Shown here piece after piece: positions 44,127-53,390 of a DNA stretch of 62,166 bases. Below the pieces are notes generated by a model. That model ran no database searches, was not told where the DNA came from, and saw nothing but the letters and a program-made list of their open reading frames with translations. The translations under genes and the position numbers were made by a program. Origin of the DNA: Pseudarthrobacter sulfonivorans (GTDB taxonomy: Bacteria > Actinomycetota > Actinomycetes > Actinomycetales > Micrococcaceae); assembly GCF_014712225.1 (NCBI RefSeq), contig NZ_JACXBW010000023.1, forward strand, positions 1-62,166, given 5' to 3'. Numbering within the stretch: the first letter of the stretch is position 1; each line of letters starts with the position of its first letter.

Positions 44127-44735
44127 ATGGAGAACAAGCACTTGATCGACGACGGCCGCAGCATGCGTCAGCGGATGCTGGACGGTGACGACTACATCGC
44201 CGACGATCCGGATTTGGCGGCTGCGAACCGCCGGGCCATCGAGCTGTCGTTCCGCTTCGAACAGACCTGGCCATCCGACCCGGCAGCAGGCAACGCGATC
44301 CTGGCGGAGCTCGTGGGCTCACTGGGCGCAGATACGGAAGTGCGCCCGCCGCTTCGCGTGGATTACGGCAGCTACATCTCCATTGGGGCCAGGACGTTCA
44401 TCAACTACAACCTGACGGCCCTCGACGTCGCCCGCATCACCATTGGCGATGACGTTCAGATCGGACCGAACGTCCAGCTACTGACGCCCACCCACCCGGT
44501 AGCTCCCGAACCGCGCCGCGCGAAAGTTGAAGGCGCGAAGCCCATCACCATCGGGGACAACGTCTGGATTGGCGGCGGGGCAATCATCCTGCCCGGCGTG
44601 ACCGTGGGGGAAAACTCCGTCGTCGGCGCCGGCGCCGTGGTCACACGCGAGGTCCCGGCGAACGTCGTGGTGGTGGGCAACCCCGCCCGCGTGGTTCGGC
44701 ACCTCAACGAGACCGATCCGATCGACCCGGCATGA
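44127..44735 (+). CDS. Sugar O-acetyltransferase (LacA/Maa-like)
   Basis: A 202-residue hexapeptide-repeat acyltransferase. An N-terminal helical segment (DDGRSMRQRMLDGDDYIADD) precedes the left-handed beta-helix (ITIGDDVQIGPNVQLLTPTH, ITIGDNVWIGGGAIILPG). The catalytic His is in TPTHP. These enzymes acetylate maltose, galactosides or related sugars with acetyl-CoA. AAAGGAGAGCC precedes the ATG. Its stop overlaps the TetR start (ATGA). Confidence 0.92.
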   Translation: MENKHLIDDGRSMRQRMLDGDDYIADDPDLAAANRRAIELSFRFEQTWPSDPAAGNAILAELVGSLGADTEVRPPLRVDYGSYISIGARTFINYNLTALDVARITIGDDVQIGPNVQLLTPTHPVAPEPRRAKVEGAKPITIGDNVWIGGGAIILPGVTVGENSVVGAGAVVTREVPANVVVVGNPARVVRHLNETDPIDPA

Positions 44736-45319
44736 CGCCGTCGTCGGCCAATGCCGCTACCGGCACGCCGCCGGGGCACCGCCAGCGCCGGCACGATCCC
44801 GACCGCAGGGAACGGCTCATCGATGTAGCTCTGGCAGTAATCGCCGAGCACGGCGTTGCCGGGACCTCCCACCGGCGTGTTGCCGCGGCCGCGGAGGTTC
44901 CCTTGGGCTCCATGACCTACCACTTTGCCGGCATGGACGAATTGCTGGAGGCCGCCTTCACCCGGCTGGCCGAGCACGCCGCCGATGCCTTCGATCAGGC
45001 CATGATGCAGGCCCGGACCCCAGTGGAGGCGGTGGAGGCGATCGTCGGACTGATCACCGGCACCGTACTGAACCGGCGTGAAGCGATGGTGGCCACGTAC
45101 GAGTTGTACTCCCTGGCTGCCCGCCGGCCCGAGATACGCACCATCACCAACGCCTGGATGGCGCGCAGCCGCAGGGCCCTCGAACGCCACTTCGAGCCAG
45201 ATACGGCCTTAATGCTTGACGCCTTGATTGAAGGCCTGACCATCCACCGGGCGCTCTCCCTCAAGCCCATGCCGGTCAGCACTGTCCGTGAAGCTGTCCA
45301 ACGGATCGTCGCCTCATGA
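44732..45319 (+). CDS. TetR family regulator
   Basis: A 195-residue TetR-type protein with HTH near residues 32-70 (VIAEHGVAGTSHRRVAAAAE, VPLGSMTYHF). It is translationally coupled to the acetyltransferase and most likely represses its own operon through the palindromes at 44065-44103. The effector is unknown. Confidence 0.88.
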   Translation: MTPSSANAATGTPPGHRQRRHDPDRRERLIDVALAVIAEHGVAGTSHRRVAAAAEVPLGSMTYHFAGMDELLEAAFTRLAEHAADAFDQAMMQARTPVEAVEAIVGLITGTVLNRREAMVATYELYSLAARRPEIRTITNAWMARSRRALERHFEPDTALMLDALIEGLTIHRALSLKPMPVSTVREAVQRIVAS

Positions 45320-45335
45320 CCCGTCGCAGCTCTCC

Positions 45336-46274
45336 CTAGAGGTAGTCGCCCACGTGCTCCCGGGCGATTTCCAGGAGAGTGGAGTGGAAGGCGACCTCTG
45401 CCGGGGCATAGACCTTGTCCTGGCGCTGGGCCAGCAATACGCGCCGCATGGGGGCCGCAGCACCGAGACTGATGACCCGCACGTCGGGGTGCTGGAGGGC
45501 CACTGCGGTTTTGGGCACCATGGCCACGCCCATGCCGACACTGACCATGGCCTGGGCCTCCTGGTAGTCGTTGGCCAGGAAGCCGATCGTCGGCTCGAAT
45601 CCGGCGTCGTGCGCCGAGCGCTGCAGGACCTCAACCACCGGGTGGGCCTCCGCGCGAACTATCCAGGACTCCTTCCGCAGCTCCTCCATCTTCACCTCAT
45701 CCCGGTCAGCAAGCGGATGCCCGCGGGCTACGAGGATTACTGTGCTCTCCTGGAAGACTTCTGTTACCCGGATGGAGTCGTCGTGGAACCTATTCCAGGG
45801 ATAGTCCCAGAGCAGGCACAGTCCGGTGACGCCGGACTGGAGGTCTGACACCAGTTCGTCAAAGCGCGCGCTGCGCACCGAGAGGCCAATTGCCGGGTAC
45901 CGCTTCTTGAAGGCCCGGATGACAACGGGCAAAAATGATCCGGCGAGGGTGGGAAACGTTCCCACGGTCAGGGAACCGCGCCTGAGGCCGGCGATCTGGT
46001 CCAGGTCAGATTGAGCTGCCCGCATCTGACCGATGATCCTGCGGGCGTGCCCGGCCAGCACCTGCCCGGCCTCGGTGGGCACTACTCCCCGGGAGCGGCG
46101 GTTGAGCAGGGGCTGCCCCACTTCCTGCTCCAGCTTCCGCAGCTGCTGGGAAACGGCCGACGGCGTGTACATCATCAAATCAGCCGCAGCGGTGATGGAG
46201 CCCTGCTCCACGACCTCAACCAGCAGGGCCAGGCGGCGGATGTCGAATAATTCTTGGCTCTCATCGTGAAGCAA
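45336..46274 (-). CDS. LysR family transcriptional regulator
   Basis: A 312-residue LysR-type activator. The HTH lies at about residues 13-45 (GSITAAADLMMYTPSAVSQQ, LRKLEQEVG), followed by the co-inducer domain (LTVGTFPTLAGSFLPVVIRA). The only in-frame start with a ribosome site is TTG at 46274 (GAAGGGTGAAG upstream). It is divergent from the PrpF-permease pair and probably activates them when their substrate is present. Confidence 0.9.
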   Translation of the reverse strand: MLHDESQELFDIRRLALLVEVVEQGSITAAADLMMYTPSAVSQQLRKLEQEVGQPLLNRRSRGVVPTEAGQVLAGHARRIIGQMRAAQSDLDQIAGLRRGSLTVGTFPTLAGSFLPVVIRAFKKRYPAIGLSVRSARFDELVSDLQSGVTGLCLLWDYPWNRFHDDSIRVTEVFQESTVILVARGHPLADRDEVKMEELRKESWIVRAEAHPVVEVLQRSAHDAGFEPTIGFLANDYQEAQAMVSVGMGVAMVPKTAVALQHPDVRVISLGAAAPMRRVLLAQRQDKVYAPAEVAFHSTLLEIAREHVGDYL

Positions 46275-46420
46275 AACTTCACCCTTCTGTTGTATTGGTT
46301 CATTCTATGCAGTTGTCCGCAGATCGGCGTGCCAGCAGCGGCATATAGTGCCGTGAATTGACCGGCTGGCCGTTCTCTAGCGTTGACCCCACAATGATTG
46401 AAGCAAACCTACATAGTCCC

Positions 46421-46450
46421 TCACATATTGAACATTGTCTTCATATGTGA
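46421..46450. promoter_or_regulatory. Inverted repeat, candidate LysR binding site
   Basis: TCACATAT and ATATGTGA, an exact 8-bp inverted repeat with a 14-bp AT-rich spacer, in the divergent promoter region 65 bp upstream of the prpF-like start. Confidence 0.55.
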
Positions 46451-46514
46451 TTCGGCTCATTCTCTTATCAGGCCCCTGAACCGAATGCGCGGCCCGAGAG
46501 ATGTGGGAAAGACA

Positions 46515-47633
46515 ATGAAGATAGAAGCTGAATGGATGCGCGGAGGCACCAGCAAGTGCTGGGTCTTCGAAACGGAGCACCTGGACCAGACCCGCACCAG
46601 CCTGGATGAGCTGCTTCCCCGGCTGTTCGGAAGTCCCGACCACAGGCAGATTGATGGTGTCGGCGGGGCAACGTCGACCACCAGCAAAGCCATGATCCTT
46701 CGGCGGCCGTCCGATGCGGATGTCGACGTCGAGTTCACCTTCGCCCAGGTCGGCATCGAAGAGGCCGCGGTGGACTGGGGCAGCAATTGCGGGAACTGCT
46801 CCGCGGTGGTGGGACTTTACGCGATTGAAAAGGGGTGGGTGGTCCCCCGCGGAGACGTCACCCGGATCGTCACCCGCAACACGAACACCGGCCAGATCAT
46901 CATCCAGCGCGTGGCCACTCCCGCAGGGGCCCTGCCCATCGTTCCGGACGCGCACATGCCCGGGGTTGCGTTTCCGGGCTACCGGGTGGGACTCGGCTTT
47001 CAGGACCCGGCCGGCAAGACCACTGGAAATCTCCTGCCCACCGGCGCCGCCACCGACACGATAACCGCGGGCGGAACGCGCTGGACTGTATCAATGGTCG
47101 ACGCCGGCGCCCCGGTGGTGATCGTCCGCGCTGATGAGCTCGGCCTTGACCCCGCCCGGTACGACAGCTGGGCAGCCGGGGTGGAACTGCAGCTGGAAAC
47201 GCTGGAGCACATCCGTCGCCAGGCAGCCGTCCGGATGGGGCTGGCACCAACCGTTGCCGCTGCCGCCCGCGCCATCCCCAAGCTCGCGATCGTCGCCTCC
47301 CCCGCCCAGCCGGACGCGGACAGCGACGTCAACGTCATGATGCTCTCGATGGGCAAGCCCCACCCGGCCCTGGCCATCACCGGGAGCGTCGCCCTGACTC
47401 TCGCCGCACGGACACCGGGCACCGTACTCAGCAGCATCACCGGCGACACCCCGCGGGCCACGCTGCGGCTTCGCACCCCTGCAGGGGTGATCGAGACCTG
47501 GAGCGAGGAGCGCGACGGGACTCTGCTGGTCGGCGTCGACCGGACTGCCCGCACCATTGCCACCACAGTCATCCACCTCCCCGAGGCCCTCGGCAACGCC
47601 GTCGAAGCCTCACTCGCATCAGCCACTCAATGA
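46515..47633 (+). CDS. PrpF family isomerase (methylaconitate / oxalomesaconate type)
   Basis: A 372-residue protein with two diaminopimelate-epimerase-like domains. The PrpF signatures are MRGGTSKCWVF at the N-terminus with the catalytic Cys, DGVGGATSTTSKAMIL and DWGSNCGNCSAVVG with the second Cys. PrpF isomerises methylaconitate; close relatives tautomerise 4-oxalomesaconate. ATG at 46515 (GGGAAAGACA upstream) is used; 39 further in-frame codons upstream would cross the inverted repeat. No prpB, prpC or acnD is nearby, so the methylcitrate cycle is not implied. It is followed after 12 bp by a carboxylate permease. Confidence 0.88.
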   Translation: MKIEAEWMRGGTSKCWVFETEHLDQTRTSLDELLPRLFGSPDHRQIDGVGGATSTTSKAMILRRPSDADVDVEFTFAQVGIEEAAVDWGSNCGNCSAVVGLYAIEKGWVVPRGDVTRIVTRNTNTGQIIIQRVATPAGALPIVPDAHMPGVAFPGYRVGLGFQDPAGKTTGNLLPTGAATDTITAGGTRWTVSMVDAGAPVVIVRADELGLDPARYDSWAAGVELQLETLEHIRRQAAVRMGLAPTVAAAARAIPKLAIVASPAQPDADSDVNVMMLSMGKPHPALAITGSVALTLAARTPGTVLSSITGDTPRATLRLRTPAGVIETWSEERDGTLLVGVDRTARTIATTVIHLPEALGNAVEASLASATQ

Positions 47634-47645
47634 GGAGCCAAGATC

Positions 47646-49088
47646 ATGACTAAAACCATTTACGAGCCTGCTTCCGAAGCAGAGCGCGATACCCGGAAAG
47701 TCCCTGCCAAGCGTCCCAGCCGCCGTATCCTGCTGATAGCGGTAGCCGCGACCGCGATCCTGGGTCTGGTCGCCCTCGTGTTCGGGGGTGCCATCTTCAA
47801 CCCGGCAGCCACCCCGGAATCGGAGCCGACCATGACCGCCACCCAGATCATCCCCCTGGTCATCCTCGTCGTAATGTTCGTCGTCGCCACAAAATGGCCG
47901 CTGAACATCGGGGTGATGGGCCTGGTGGCCTCCTTTGGCGTCGGGTACTTCATGCTCGGCATGAGCGACAAGCAGATCCTCGAAGAGTTCCCCGCCAGCA
48001 TCGTCCTGACGATCATCGGCGTCACTTACTTCTTCAGCATGGCGCAGCGGAACGGCACCATCAATATCATCGTCCAGACCTGTGTGCGCCTCGTCCGCGG
48101 CAAGACGATGCTGCTTCCTTGGGTGTTCTTCCTTATCGCCGCCGCCCTGACGTCGCTGGGCACCTTCTCCCCGGCCGCCGTCGCCCTGCTGGCACCCGCT
48201 GCCATCGGCTTCGCCTACGAGTCCCGCATCCACCCCGTCCTGATGGGCGCGTTCATCATCAACGGCGCCCACGCCGGCGGCTTCTCCCCGCTGTCCGTAG
48301 CCGGCGTGCTGGTCCACGACATCTCGGTAAAGAACGGCTTCGCCATCGACCAAGGCTCGCTCTTCGCGGCCAGCTTCGCCCTGAATCTCATCCTCTCCGC
48401 CCTCACCGTGGCCCTGTTCGCCCTCCTGGGCAAGCTGCGCGACGGCAAAGGCGGCCAGCACGCCGACGTTGACACCTCCCGCACCGGCCGTCCCCACGGC
48501 CAGCAGATCCTCACCCTGGCCCTGATCGCCGTCATGCTGGTGTGCACCCTGGGCTTCCACATGCCGATCGGCTTTGTGGCCCTCGCCGCCGGTCTCCTGC
48601 TGGCATTCGTGAACATCAAGGAACACCAGACCTTCATCGGCGGCATCTCCTGGTCCACCGTCCTGCTCGTGGCCGGCATGATCACCTACGTCTCCCTGCT
48701 CCAGCACGTAGGCGTCATCGACACCCTCGCCGAGCAGGCCCTCGCACTGGGCGCACCCCTGCTCATCGCCCTGGTCCTCTGCTACGTCATCGGCGTCGGC
48801 TCGGCCTTCGCATCCTCCACAGCACTGCTCACCGCGTTCATCCCCCTGGCCGGCCCGCTGCTCGCCACCAGTTCCCTCAGTGCTTCCGGAACCGTTGCCG
48901 CCCTCGCCATCGCCGCCACCGTGGTGGACGTCTCCCCGTTCTCCACCGACGGTGCACTGGTGGTTGCCAACGCCCGCGCTGACGACCGGCAGCGCGTCTA
49001 CAAGCAGCTGATGATGTACGCCGGCGGCGTGGTGCTGGTGGCACCCGCCCTGGCCTGGGCCCTGCTGGTGCCGACCGGCATCATGTAA
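47646..49088 (+). CDS. MatC/SLC13-like di- or tricarboxylate permease
   Basis: A 480-residue membrane protein with about 12 helices in two repeats. The first helix region carries an extended hydrophilic N-terminus. GTFSPAAVALLAPAAIGFAY and NGAHAGGFSPLSVAGVLVHD resemble the dicarboxylate carrier MatC, as does VGVIDTLAEQALALGAPLL in the second half. It would import the acid isomerised by the PrpF-like enzyme, with which it forms a two-gene operon. The true substrate (a tricarballylate, citraconate or mesaconate type acid) is not decided by sequence. Confidence 0.82.
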   Translation: MTKTIYEPASEAERDTRKVPAKRPSRRILLIAVAATAILGLVALVFGGAIFNPAATPESEPTMTATQIIPLVILVVMFVVATKWPLNIGVMGLVASFGVGYFMLGMSDKQILEEFPASIVLTIIGVTYFFSMAQRNGTINIIVQTCVRLVRGKTMLLPWVFFLIAAALTSLGTFSPAAVALLAPAAIGFAYESRIHPVLMGAFIINGAHAGGFSPLSVAGVLVHDISVKNGFAIDQGSLFAASFALNLILSALTVALFALLGKLRDGKGGQHADVDTSRTGRPHGQQILTLALIAVMLVCTLGFHMPIGFVALAAGLLLAFVNIKEHQTFIGGISWSTVLLVAGMITYVSLLQHVGVIDTLAEQALALGAPLLIALVLCYVIGVGSAFASSTALLTAFIPLAGPLLATSSLSASGTVAALAIAATVVDVSPFSTDGALVVANARADDRQRVYKQLMMYAGGVVLVAPALAWALLVPTGIM

Positions 49089-49132
49089 ACGGTCCGCCCG
49101 TCATCGGAACCCCCGTATTAGCAGCCCGCCCG

Positions 49133-49168
49133 TAGCGGCCCGCCGGCATCAGCCGGCGGGCCGCTACG
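49133..49168. terminator. Bidirectional terminator hairpin
   Basis: A perfect 16-bp stem (GTAGCGGCCCGCCGGC / GCCGGCGGGCCGCTAC) with an ATCA loop between the convergent permease and mmsA genes. It is the strongest hairpin in the window. Confidence 0.88.
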
Positions 49169-49199
49169 TGCATTCACTGACTACGAGGTTCCCCGGCGC

Positions 49200-50693
49200 T
49201 CAGTTGGAAGGGAAGTTGTACGAAGCGCCGGACGCGTGGCTTGCCTCGGGCCAGCGTGAGGTGACCACCTTGCCGCGGGTGTAGAAGGAGACGCCTTCGG
49301 GACCGTAGATGTGCTTGTCGCCGAACAGGGACGCCTTCCAGCCGCCGAAGGAGTAGTAGGCAACCGGAACCGGCAGCGGCACGTTGATGCCGATCATCCC
49401 GACATCCACGGAGCGCTGGAACTTCCGGGCCGCAGCACCGGATGAGGTGAAGATCGCCGTGCCGTTGCCGTAGGGGTTGGCGTTGATCAGGGCGATTCCG
49501 GCATCCAGGTCCTCGACCCGGACGACGACGAGGACCGGTCCGAAGATCTCCTCGGTGTACGCGCTCATTTCGGTCTTGACGTGGTCGATGACGGTGGGGC
49601 CAACCCAGAAGCCTTCCTCATGGCCGGGCACCACCAGGTCGCGGCCGTCCACCACCATCGCGGCGCCCGCGGCTTCCGCCTCGGCAATGGTCTTGACAAT
49701 GAAGTTCCTGGAGTCCGCGCTGATGACCGGGCCCATGTCGGCGTCGGGTTCGGTGCCATTCTTGACCCGAACGGCGACGGCGCGCTCCTCGACCTTCTTG
49801 ACCAGCAGATCTGCAGCATCTCCGACGGCGACGGCGACGGAAATGGCCATGCAGCGCTGGCCTGCGGAGCCGAACGCGGCGGCGGCCAGATGGTCGGCGG
49901 CGTTGTCCAGATCGGCGTCGGGCAGCACGATGGCGTGGTTCTTCGCCCCGCCCAGGGCCTGGACGCGCTTGCCGTGTGCGGTGGCCACTTCATTGATGTG
50001 CTTGGCCACCGGGGTGGACCCCACGAAGGAGATGCCGTCCACGTCGGGGTGGGTGAGGAGGCCGGAGACCACTTCCCGGTCACCGTGCAGGACCTGGAAC
50101 ACGCCGTCGGGCAGGCCGGCCTGCTTGAAAAGATCGGCGAGCAGCATGGCCGCGGACGGGACGCGGTGGGAGGGCTTGAGGATGAACGCGTTGCCGGTGG
50201 CGATCGCCATCGGAGCCATCCACAGCGGCACCATCACGGGGAAGTTGAACGGGGTGATGCCGGCGACGACCCCGATCGGCTCGCGGAAGGAGAACACGTC
50301 GATGCCGGTGGAGACCTGGTCCGAGTATTCCCCCTTGAGCAGCTGCGGGATGCCGCACGCGAACTCGATAACCTCCAGGCCGCGACCGATCTCGCCCTTC
50401 GCGTCGGACAGGACCTTGCCGTGCTCGGCGGTGATCAGCGCGGCCAGCTCGTCCACGTGGGATGCCACAAGCTCCCGGAACTTGAACAGCACGGCCGTGC
50501 GCTTGGCCAGGGAAATGTCGCCCCAGGTGACGGCCGCGGCCTTCGCCGCAGCGACTGTCGTGTCGAGGTCCGCCTGGTTGGCCAGCCGCAGCTCCGCGGT
50601 GATGGCGCCCGTGGCGGGGTTGTAGACAGGCTTGGTGTCGGTTCCCGAACCTGAGGCCTCGGATCCGCTGATGAAGTGGTTGATGAAAGTCAT
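49200..50693 (-). CDS. mmsA: CoA-acylating (methyl)malonate-semialdehyde dehydrogenase
   Basis: A 497-residue aldehyde dehydrogenase of the MmsA/IolA type. The catalytic Cys is in GSAGQRCMAIS near residue 285; PFNFPVMVPLWM, ALGGAKNHAIVLPDAD and IGINVPLPVPVAYYSFGG are diagnostic of the CoA-dependent subgroup. In inositol breakdown it converts malonate semialdehyde to acetyl-CoA and carbon dioxide. It is the last gene of the leftward iol operon, 2 bp after the Gfo/Idh gene. AGGAGCAGTAACC precedes the ATG. Confidence 0.94.
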   Translation of the reverse strand: MTFINHFISGSEASGSGTDTKPVYNPATGAITAELRLANQADLDTTVAAAKAAAVTWGDISLAKRTAVLFKFRELVASHVDELAALITAEHGKVLSDAKGEIGRGLEVIEFACGIPQLLKGEYSDQVSTGIDVFSFREPIGVVAGITPFNFPVMVPLWMAPMAIATGNAFILKPSHRVPSAAMLLADLFKQAGLPDGVFQVLHGDREVVSGLLTHPDVDGISFVGSTPVAKHINEVATAHGKRVQALGGAKNHAIVLPDADLDNAADHLAAAAFGSAGQRCMAISVAVAVGDAADLLVKKVEERAVAVRVKNGTEPDADMGPVISADSRNFIVKTIAEAEAAGAAMVVDGRDLVVPGHEEGFWVGPTVIDHVKTEMSAYTEEIFGPVLVVVRVEDLDAGIALINANPYGNGTAIFTSSGAAARKFQRSVDVGMIGINVPLPVPVAYYSFGGWKASLFGDKHIYGPEGVSFYTRGKVVTSRWPEASHASGASYNFPSN

Positions 50694-50695
50694 GG

Positions 50696-51721
50696 TTACT
50701 GCTCCTGTAGTAAGTGGTGTTCCACCGCGTGCACCGGTTCGACGTTCCGTGGGAGTCCTGCGGCGAGGGATTCATGGAGGGCGAGGCGGACGGCCAGGTT
50801 TTGCTCCGTCAGTTCCTGATGGACAACCTCTTGCCCGGAGTCGCGGGCCCAGATGCTGAACCGTTCAATTTCGACCTTGAACGGGTCCTCGATGACATCA
50901 AAGGCCTCCGTACTGCCATCCCGAAGCGAAACCGTCACGCGGGCCGCGTCCCCCGGATTCGGGTCAAAGGCGTTGTCGAGCGTGATCTGCCCCTTGGTGC
51001 CGATGATCTGGAACGTGTTCACGCGGGGTCCTTCAAAGCCGCAGTCCAAAGTTCCGATGACGCCGTCATAATCCAGGATCGCGGCGACGGTGGTCTCCAC
51101 GGGGTCAGCCGGGCTGGTTCCCTTGGCGTACACGCTGACGGGAGCCCGCCCCATCACCATGTTCATGATGTCGACGGCGTAGCATCCGACGTCATTGACG
51201 GCGCCTCCCTCAAGTCCCGCCTGCAGCCGGACCTCCCCCGGGCTGCGGTCCATCACAAAGTGGAACCGCGCGTGCATCGAGACAATCGGGCCGATCCGGC
51301 CCGCGTCGATGAACTCCCGGACTTTCTGGTGCTGCGGATGGAAACGGTACATAAACGCCTCCATCAGGCTCACCCCGTTCCGCCCGCAGGCCTCGACGAC
51401 GCGGGCGTAGTCCTCGAGACTGCCCACCAGCGGCTTTTCGCAGAGGATGTCCTTGCCCGCCTCCGCCGCAGCGATGATCCATTCGGCGTGCAGTCCGTTG
51501 GGAAACGGCAGGTAGACGGCCTCGATGGCCGGATCAGCCAGGAGTTCTTCATGCGATGAGTAGACGGCCGGGATGCCGAAGCGGGCAGCGACCTCGGCGG
51601 CGCGGCCGTTGGGGCTGCTGATCGCCGCGGCGGTTGCGTTGCGGGCCTTCTGCATGGCCGGCAGGAACTTGTCCTGGGCGATGCGGGCGGTGGTGAGGAC
51701 GCCCCAGCGCACCGCGCTCAT
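50696..51721 (-). CDS. Gfo/Idh/MocA family oxidoreductase (iol operon)
   Basis: A 341-residue NAD(P)-dependent dehydrogenase: a Rossmann domain with WGVLTTARIAQDKFLPAMQK and the CEKPL motif (ILCEKPLVGSLEDYA) near residue 95, then the beta-sheet domain. It starts inside the iolE stop (ATGA). It differs clearly from the iolG gene at 53391-54404. It may act on another inositol isomer or on a derivative; the exact substrate is unknown. Confidence 0.88.
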   Translation of the reverse strand: MSAVRWGVLTTARIAQDKFLPAMQKARNATAAAISSPNGRAAEVAARFGIPAVYSSHEELLADPAIEAVYLPFPNGLHAEWIIAAAEAGKDILCEKPLVGSLEDYARVVEACGRNGVSLMEAFMYRFHPQHQKVREFIDAGRIGPIVSMHARFHFVMDRSPGEVRLQAGLEGGAVNDVGCYAVDIMNMVMGRAPVSVYAKGTSPADPVETTVAAILDYDGVIGTLDCGFEGPRVNTFQIIGTKGQITLDNAFDPNPGDAARVTVSLRDGSTEAFDVIEDPFKVEIERFSIWARDSGQEVVHQELTEQNLAVRLALHESLAAGLPRNVEPVHAVEHHLLQEQ

Positions 51722-52605
51722 GTGGCGAGCCCGGCTTCCAGCTCACGGAGGAACGCCACGGACTGCCGGACATCCCGGACGGGCCCGTCGCCTGCCGGCG
51801 CGGCTTCGAGGATGGTGTCCTGTTCCATCGTGAACCAACCGCCATAGCCAGCCTCGAGGAGGTGCAGGACGATGTCGGCAATTCCCACGTCCCCCTGGCC
51901 AAGGGGGACATACATTCCGGTCTTGACGCCGTCGGTGTAGGAGATTTCACCCTTCTGGACCCGCTCCGCGACGGCCCTGCGTACGTCCTTGAGGTGCGTG
52001 TGGCCGATGCGTGCGGCGTAGTCCCGGGCGAGCTGGCCGGGGTCCGTGCCGCCGATGAGCAGGTGGCCGGTGTCCAGGCAGAGGTTCGCGGCGGTGTCGT
52101 TCAGGACACGGTTGACGTCCGACGTCGTCTCGATCATGGTGCCCACGTGCGGGTGCACCACTGCCTGGATGCCCTGATCGGCGGCGGCCTTGACGATGGT
52201 GTCCAGGTTCCGGCCGAACAGGTGCCAGCCATCGGCGTCGAGCTCGTGCCGCTGGTCATAACCGGCGACGCCGGTTTCCGCTGCCAGCACCATGATGCTC
52301 GCCCCTGCCGCCTGGTAGGCGTCCAGTTCGGCCGCCACGGCCTTGAGCGGGTCCTTGGCGGCATCGTGCAGGATGATCGGGAAGAATCCGCCGATGGCCT
52401 GCAGGTTGTGCCGCTGCAGCACCTCAGCGCGTGCGGTTGCTTCCTCGGGCAGGAAGCCTGCCGGGCCGAATTCCGTGGCGGTGATGCCCAGGGCGGTCAT
52501 CTCGGACAGGACGCGGTCTGCCTCAAGCTGGTGGCCCCACCCGGGGACTTCACACACGCCCCAGGAGATGGGGGCGGCGGCAAGGCGGCTGGTGATGGTG
52601 CTCAA
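51718..52605 (-). CDS. iolE: Myo-inosose-2 dehydratase
   Basis: A 295-residue TIM-barrel enzyme that dehydrates 2-keto-myo-inositol to the diketone used by IolD. PISWGVCEVPGWGHQLEADR at the N-terminus, VVHPHVGTMIETTSDVN, CLDTGHLLIGG and HTHLKDVR hold the expected metal ligands. It overlaps both neighbours by 4 bp. The assignment is strong because iolG and iolD are in the same operon. Confidence 0.92.
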   Translation of the reverse strand: MSTITSRLAAAPISWGVCEVPGWGHQLEADRVLSEMTALGITATEFGPAGFLPEEATARAEVLQRHNLQAIGGFFPIILHDAAKDPLKAVAAELDAYQAAGASIMVLAAETGVAGYDQRHELDADGWHLFGRNLDTIVKAAADQGIQAVVHPHVGTMIETTSDVNRVLNDTAANLCLDTGHLLIGGTDPGQLARDYAARIGHTHLKDVRRAVAERVQKGEISYTDGVKTGMYVPLGQGDVGIADIVLHLLEAGYGGWFTMEQDTILEAAPAGDGPVRDVRQSVAFLRELEAGLAT

Positions 52606-53387
52606 TCTGATCCTCCAAGTACGTTCTGATCCCAGTCAATGACCGAGCCGGTGACCACTCCGCTCCTGCTGGAGAGGAGAAAAACTGCAAATTCGGCGAT
52701 CTCGTCCACTTGGCCGAGCTTGCCCATCGGCACGGAGGCGTTGGCTTTTTCCAGCCAGTTGTCTCCTGCCCCGTGGAACTTCTTTTGGGTTTCGGATTCG
52801 CCGTCGGTGGCCGTCCAGCCGATGTCCAGGCCGTTGATCCTGATCTTGTCCCAGCGGTGCGCGTGGGCGGCGTTCCGGGTGGCGCCTGCCAGCCCGGCCT
52901 TCGCCGCCACGTAGGGCGCCAGGTAGGGCTGGCCGCCGAGTTCGGCGATGGAGATGATGTTCAGGATGCTGCCGGAAGCTCCGCGTTCACGGAGGTGTTT
53001 GATCGTTTCGGCCATGATGAAAAACGGTGACTTCAGGTTGACGGCGATGTGCGCGTCGAAGAGTTCCGGTGTGGTGTCCAGCATGGTTCCGCGGGTGGTG
53101 AGGCCGGCGGCGTTCACGGCGCAGTCGAGCCGTCCGAACACGGAGATGGTTTCCAGCACCGAGTTGCGTGCCTGCTCGACGTCGGCAAGATCGGTTTTGA
53201 TGAAGCGGGCCTGGACGCCGGACTTCTCCAGCTCGGCGGCGAGTGCCTCGCCGGAGTCGGCGTTGCGGCCGGTCACGGCCACTCCGGCCGCGCCTTCGGC
53301 TGCCGCCCGGCGGGCGATGCCGGCGCCGAGGCCCTGGGTGCCGCCGCTGACAAGGACCACCTTGTCGGCGAGGAGCGGGCTGTTCAT
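52602..53387 (-). CDS. SDR family oxidoreductase (iol operon)
   Basis: A 261-residue classical SDR. The nucleotide site is VSGGTQGLGAGIA, NAAGLT follows near 90, the catalytic Ser is in NIISIAELGG and the Tyr-Lys pair in YVAAKAGL. DWDQNVLGG ends the protein. It lies between iolG and iolE, overlapping iolE by 4 bp and only 3 bp after iolG. It may oxidise a side product or an alternative inositol such as D-chiro-inositol. Confidence 0.87.
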   Translation of the reverse strand: MNSPLLADKVVLVSGGTQGLGAGIARRAAAEGAAGVAVTGRNADSGEALAAELEKSGVQARFIKTDLADVEQARNSVLETISVFGRLDCAVNAAGLTTRGTMLDTTPELFDAHIAVNLKSPFFIMAETIKHLRERGASGSILNIISIAELGGQPYLAPYVAAKAGLAGATRNAAHAHRWDKIRINGLDIGWTATDGESETQKKFHGAGDNWLEKANASVPMGKLGQVDEIAEFAVFLLSSRSGVVTGSVIDWDQNVLGGSD

Positions 53388-53390
53388 TCC

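Noticed and set aside
47619..48707. 362-codon minus-strand ORF opposite the carboxylate permease
   Set aside because: Gly/Asp/Gln/His-rich translation antisense to a membrane protein with clear helices.
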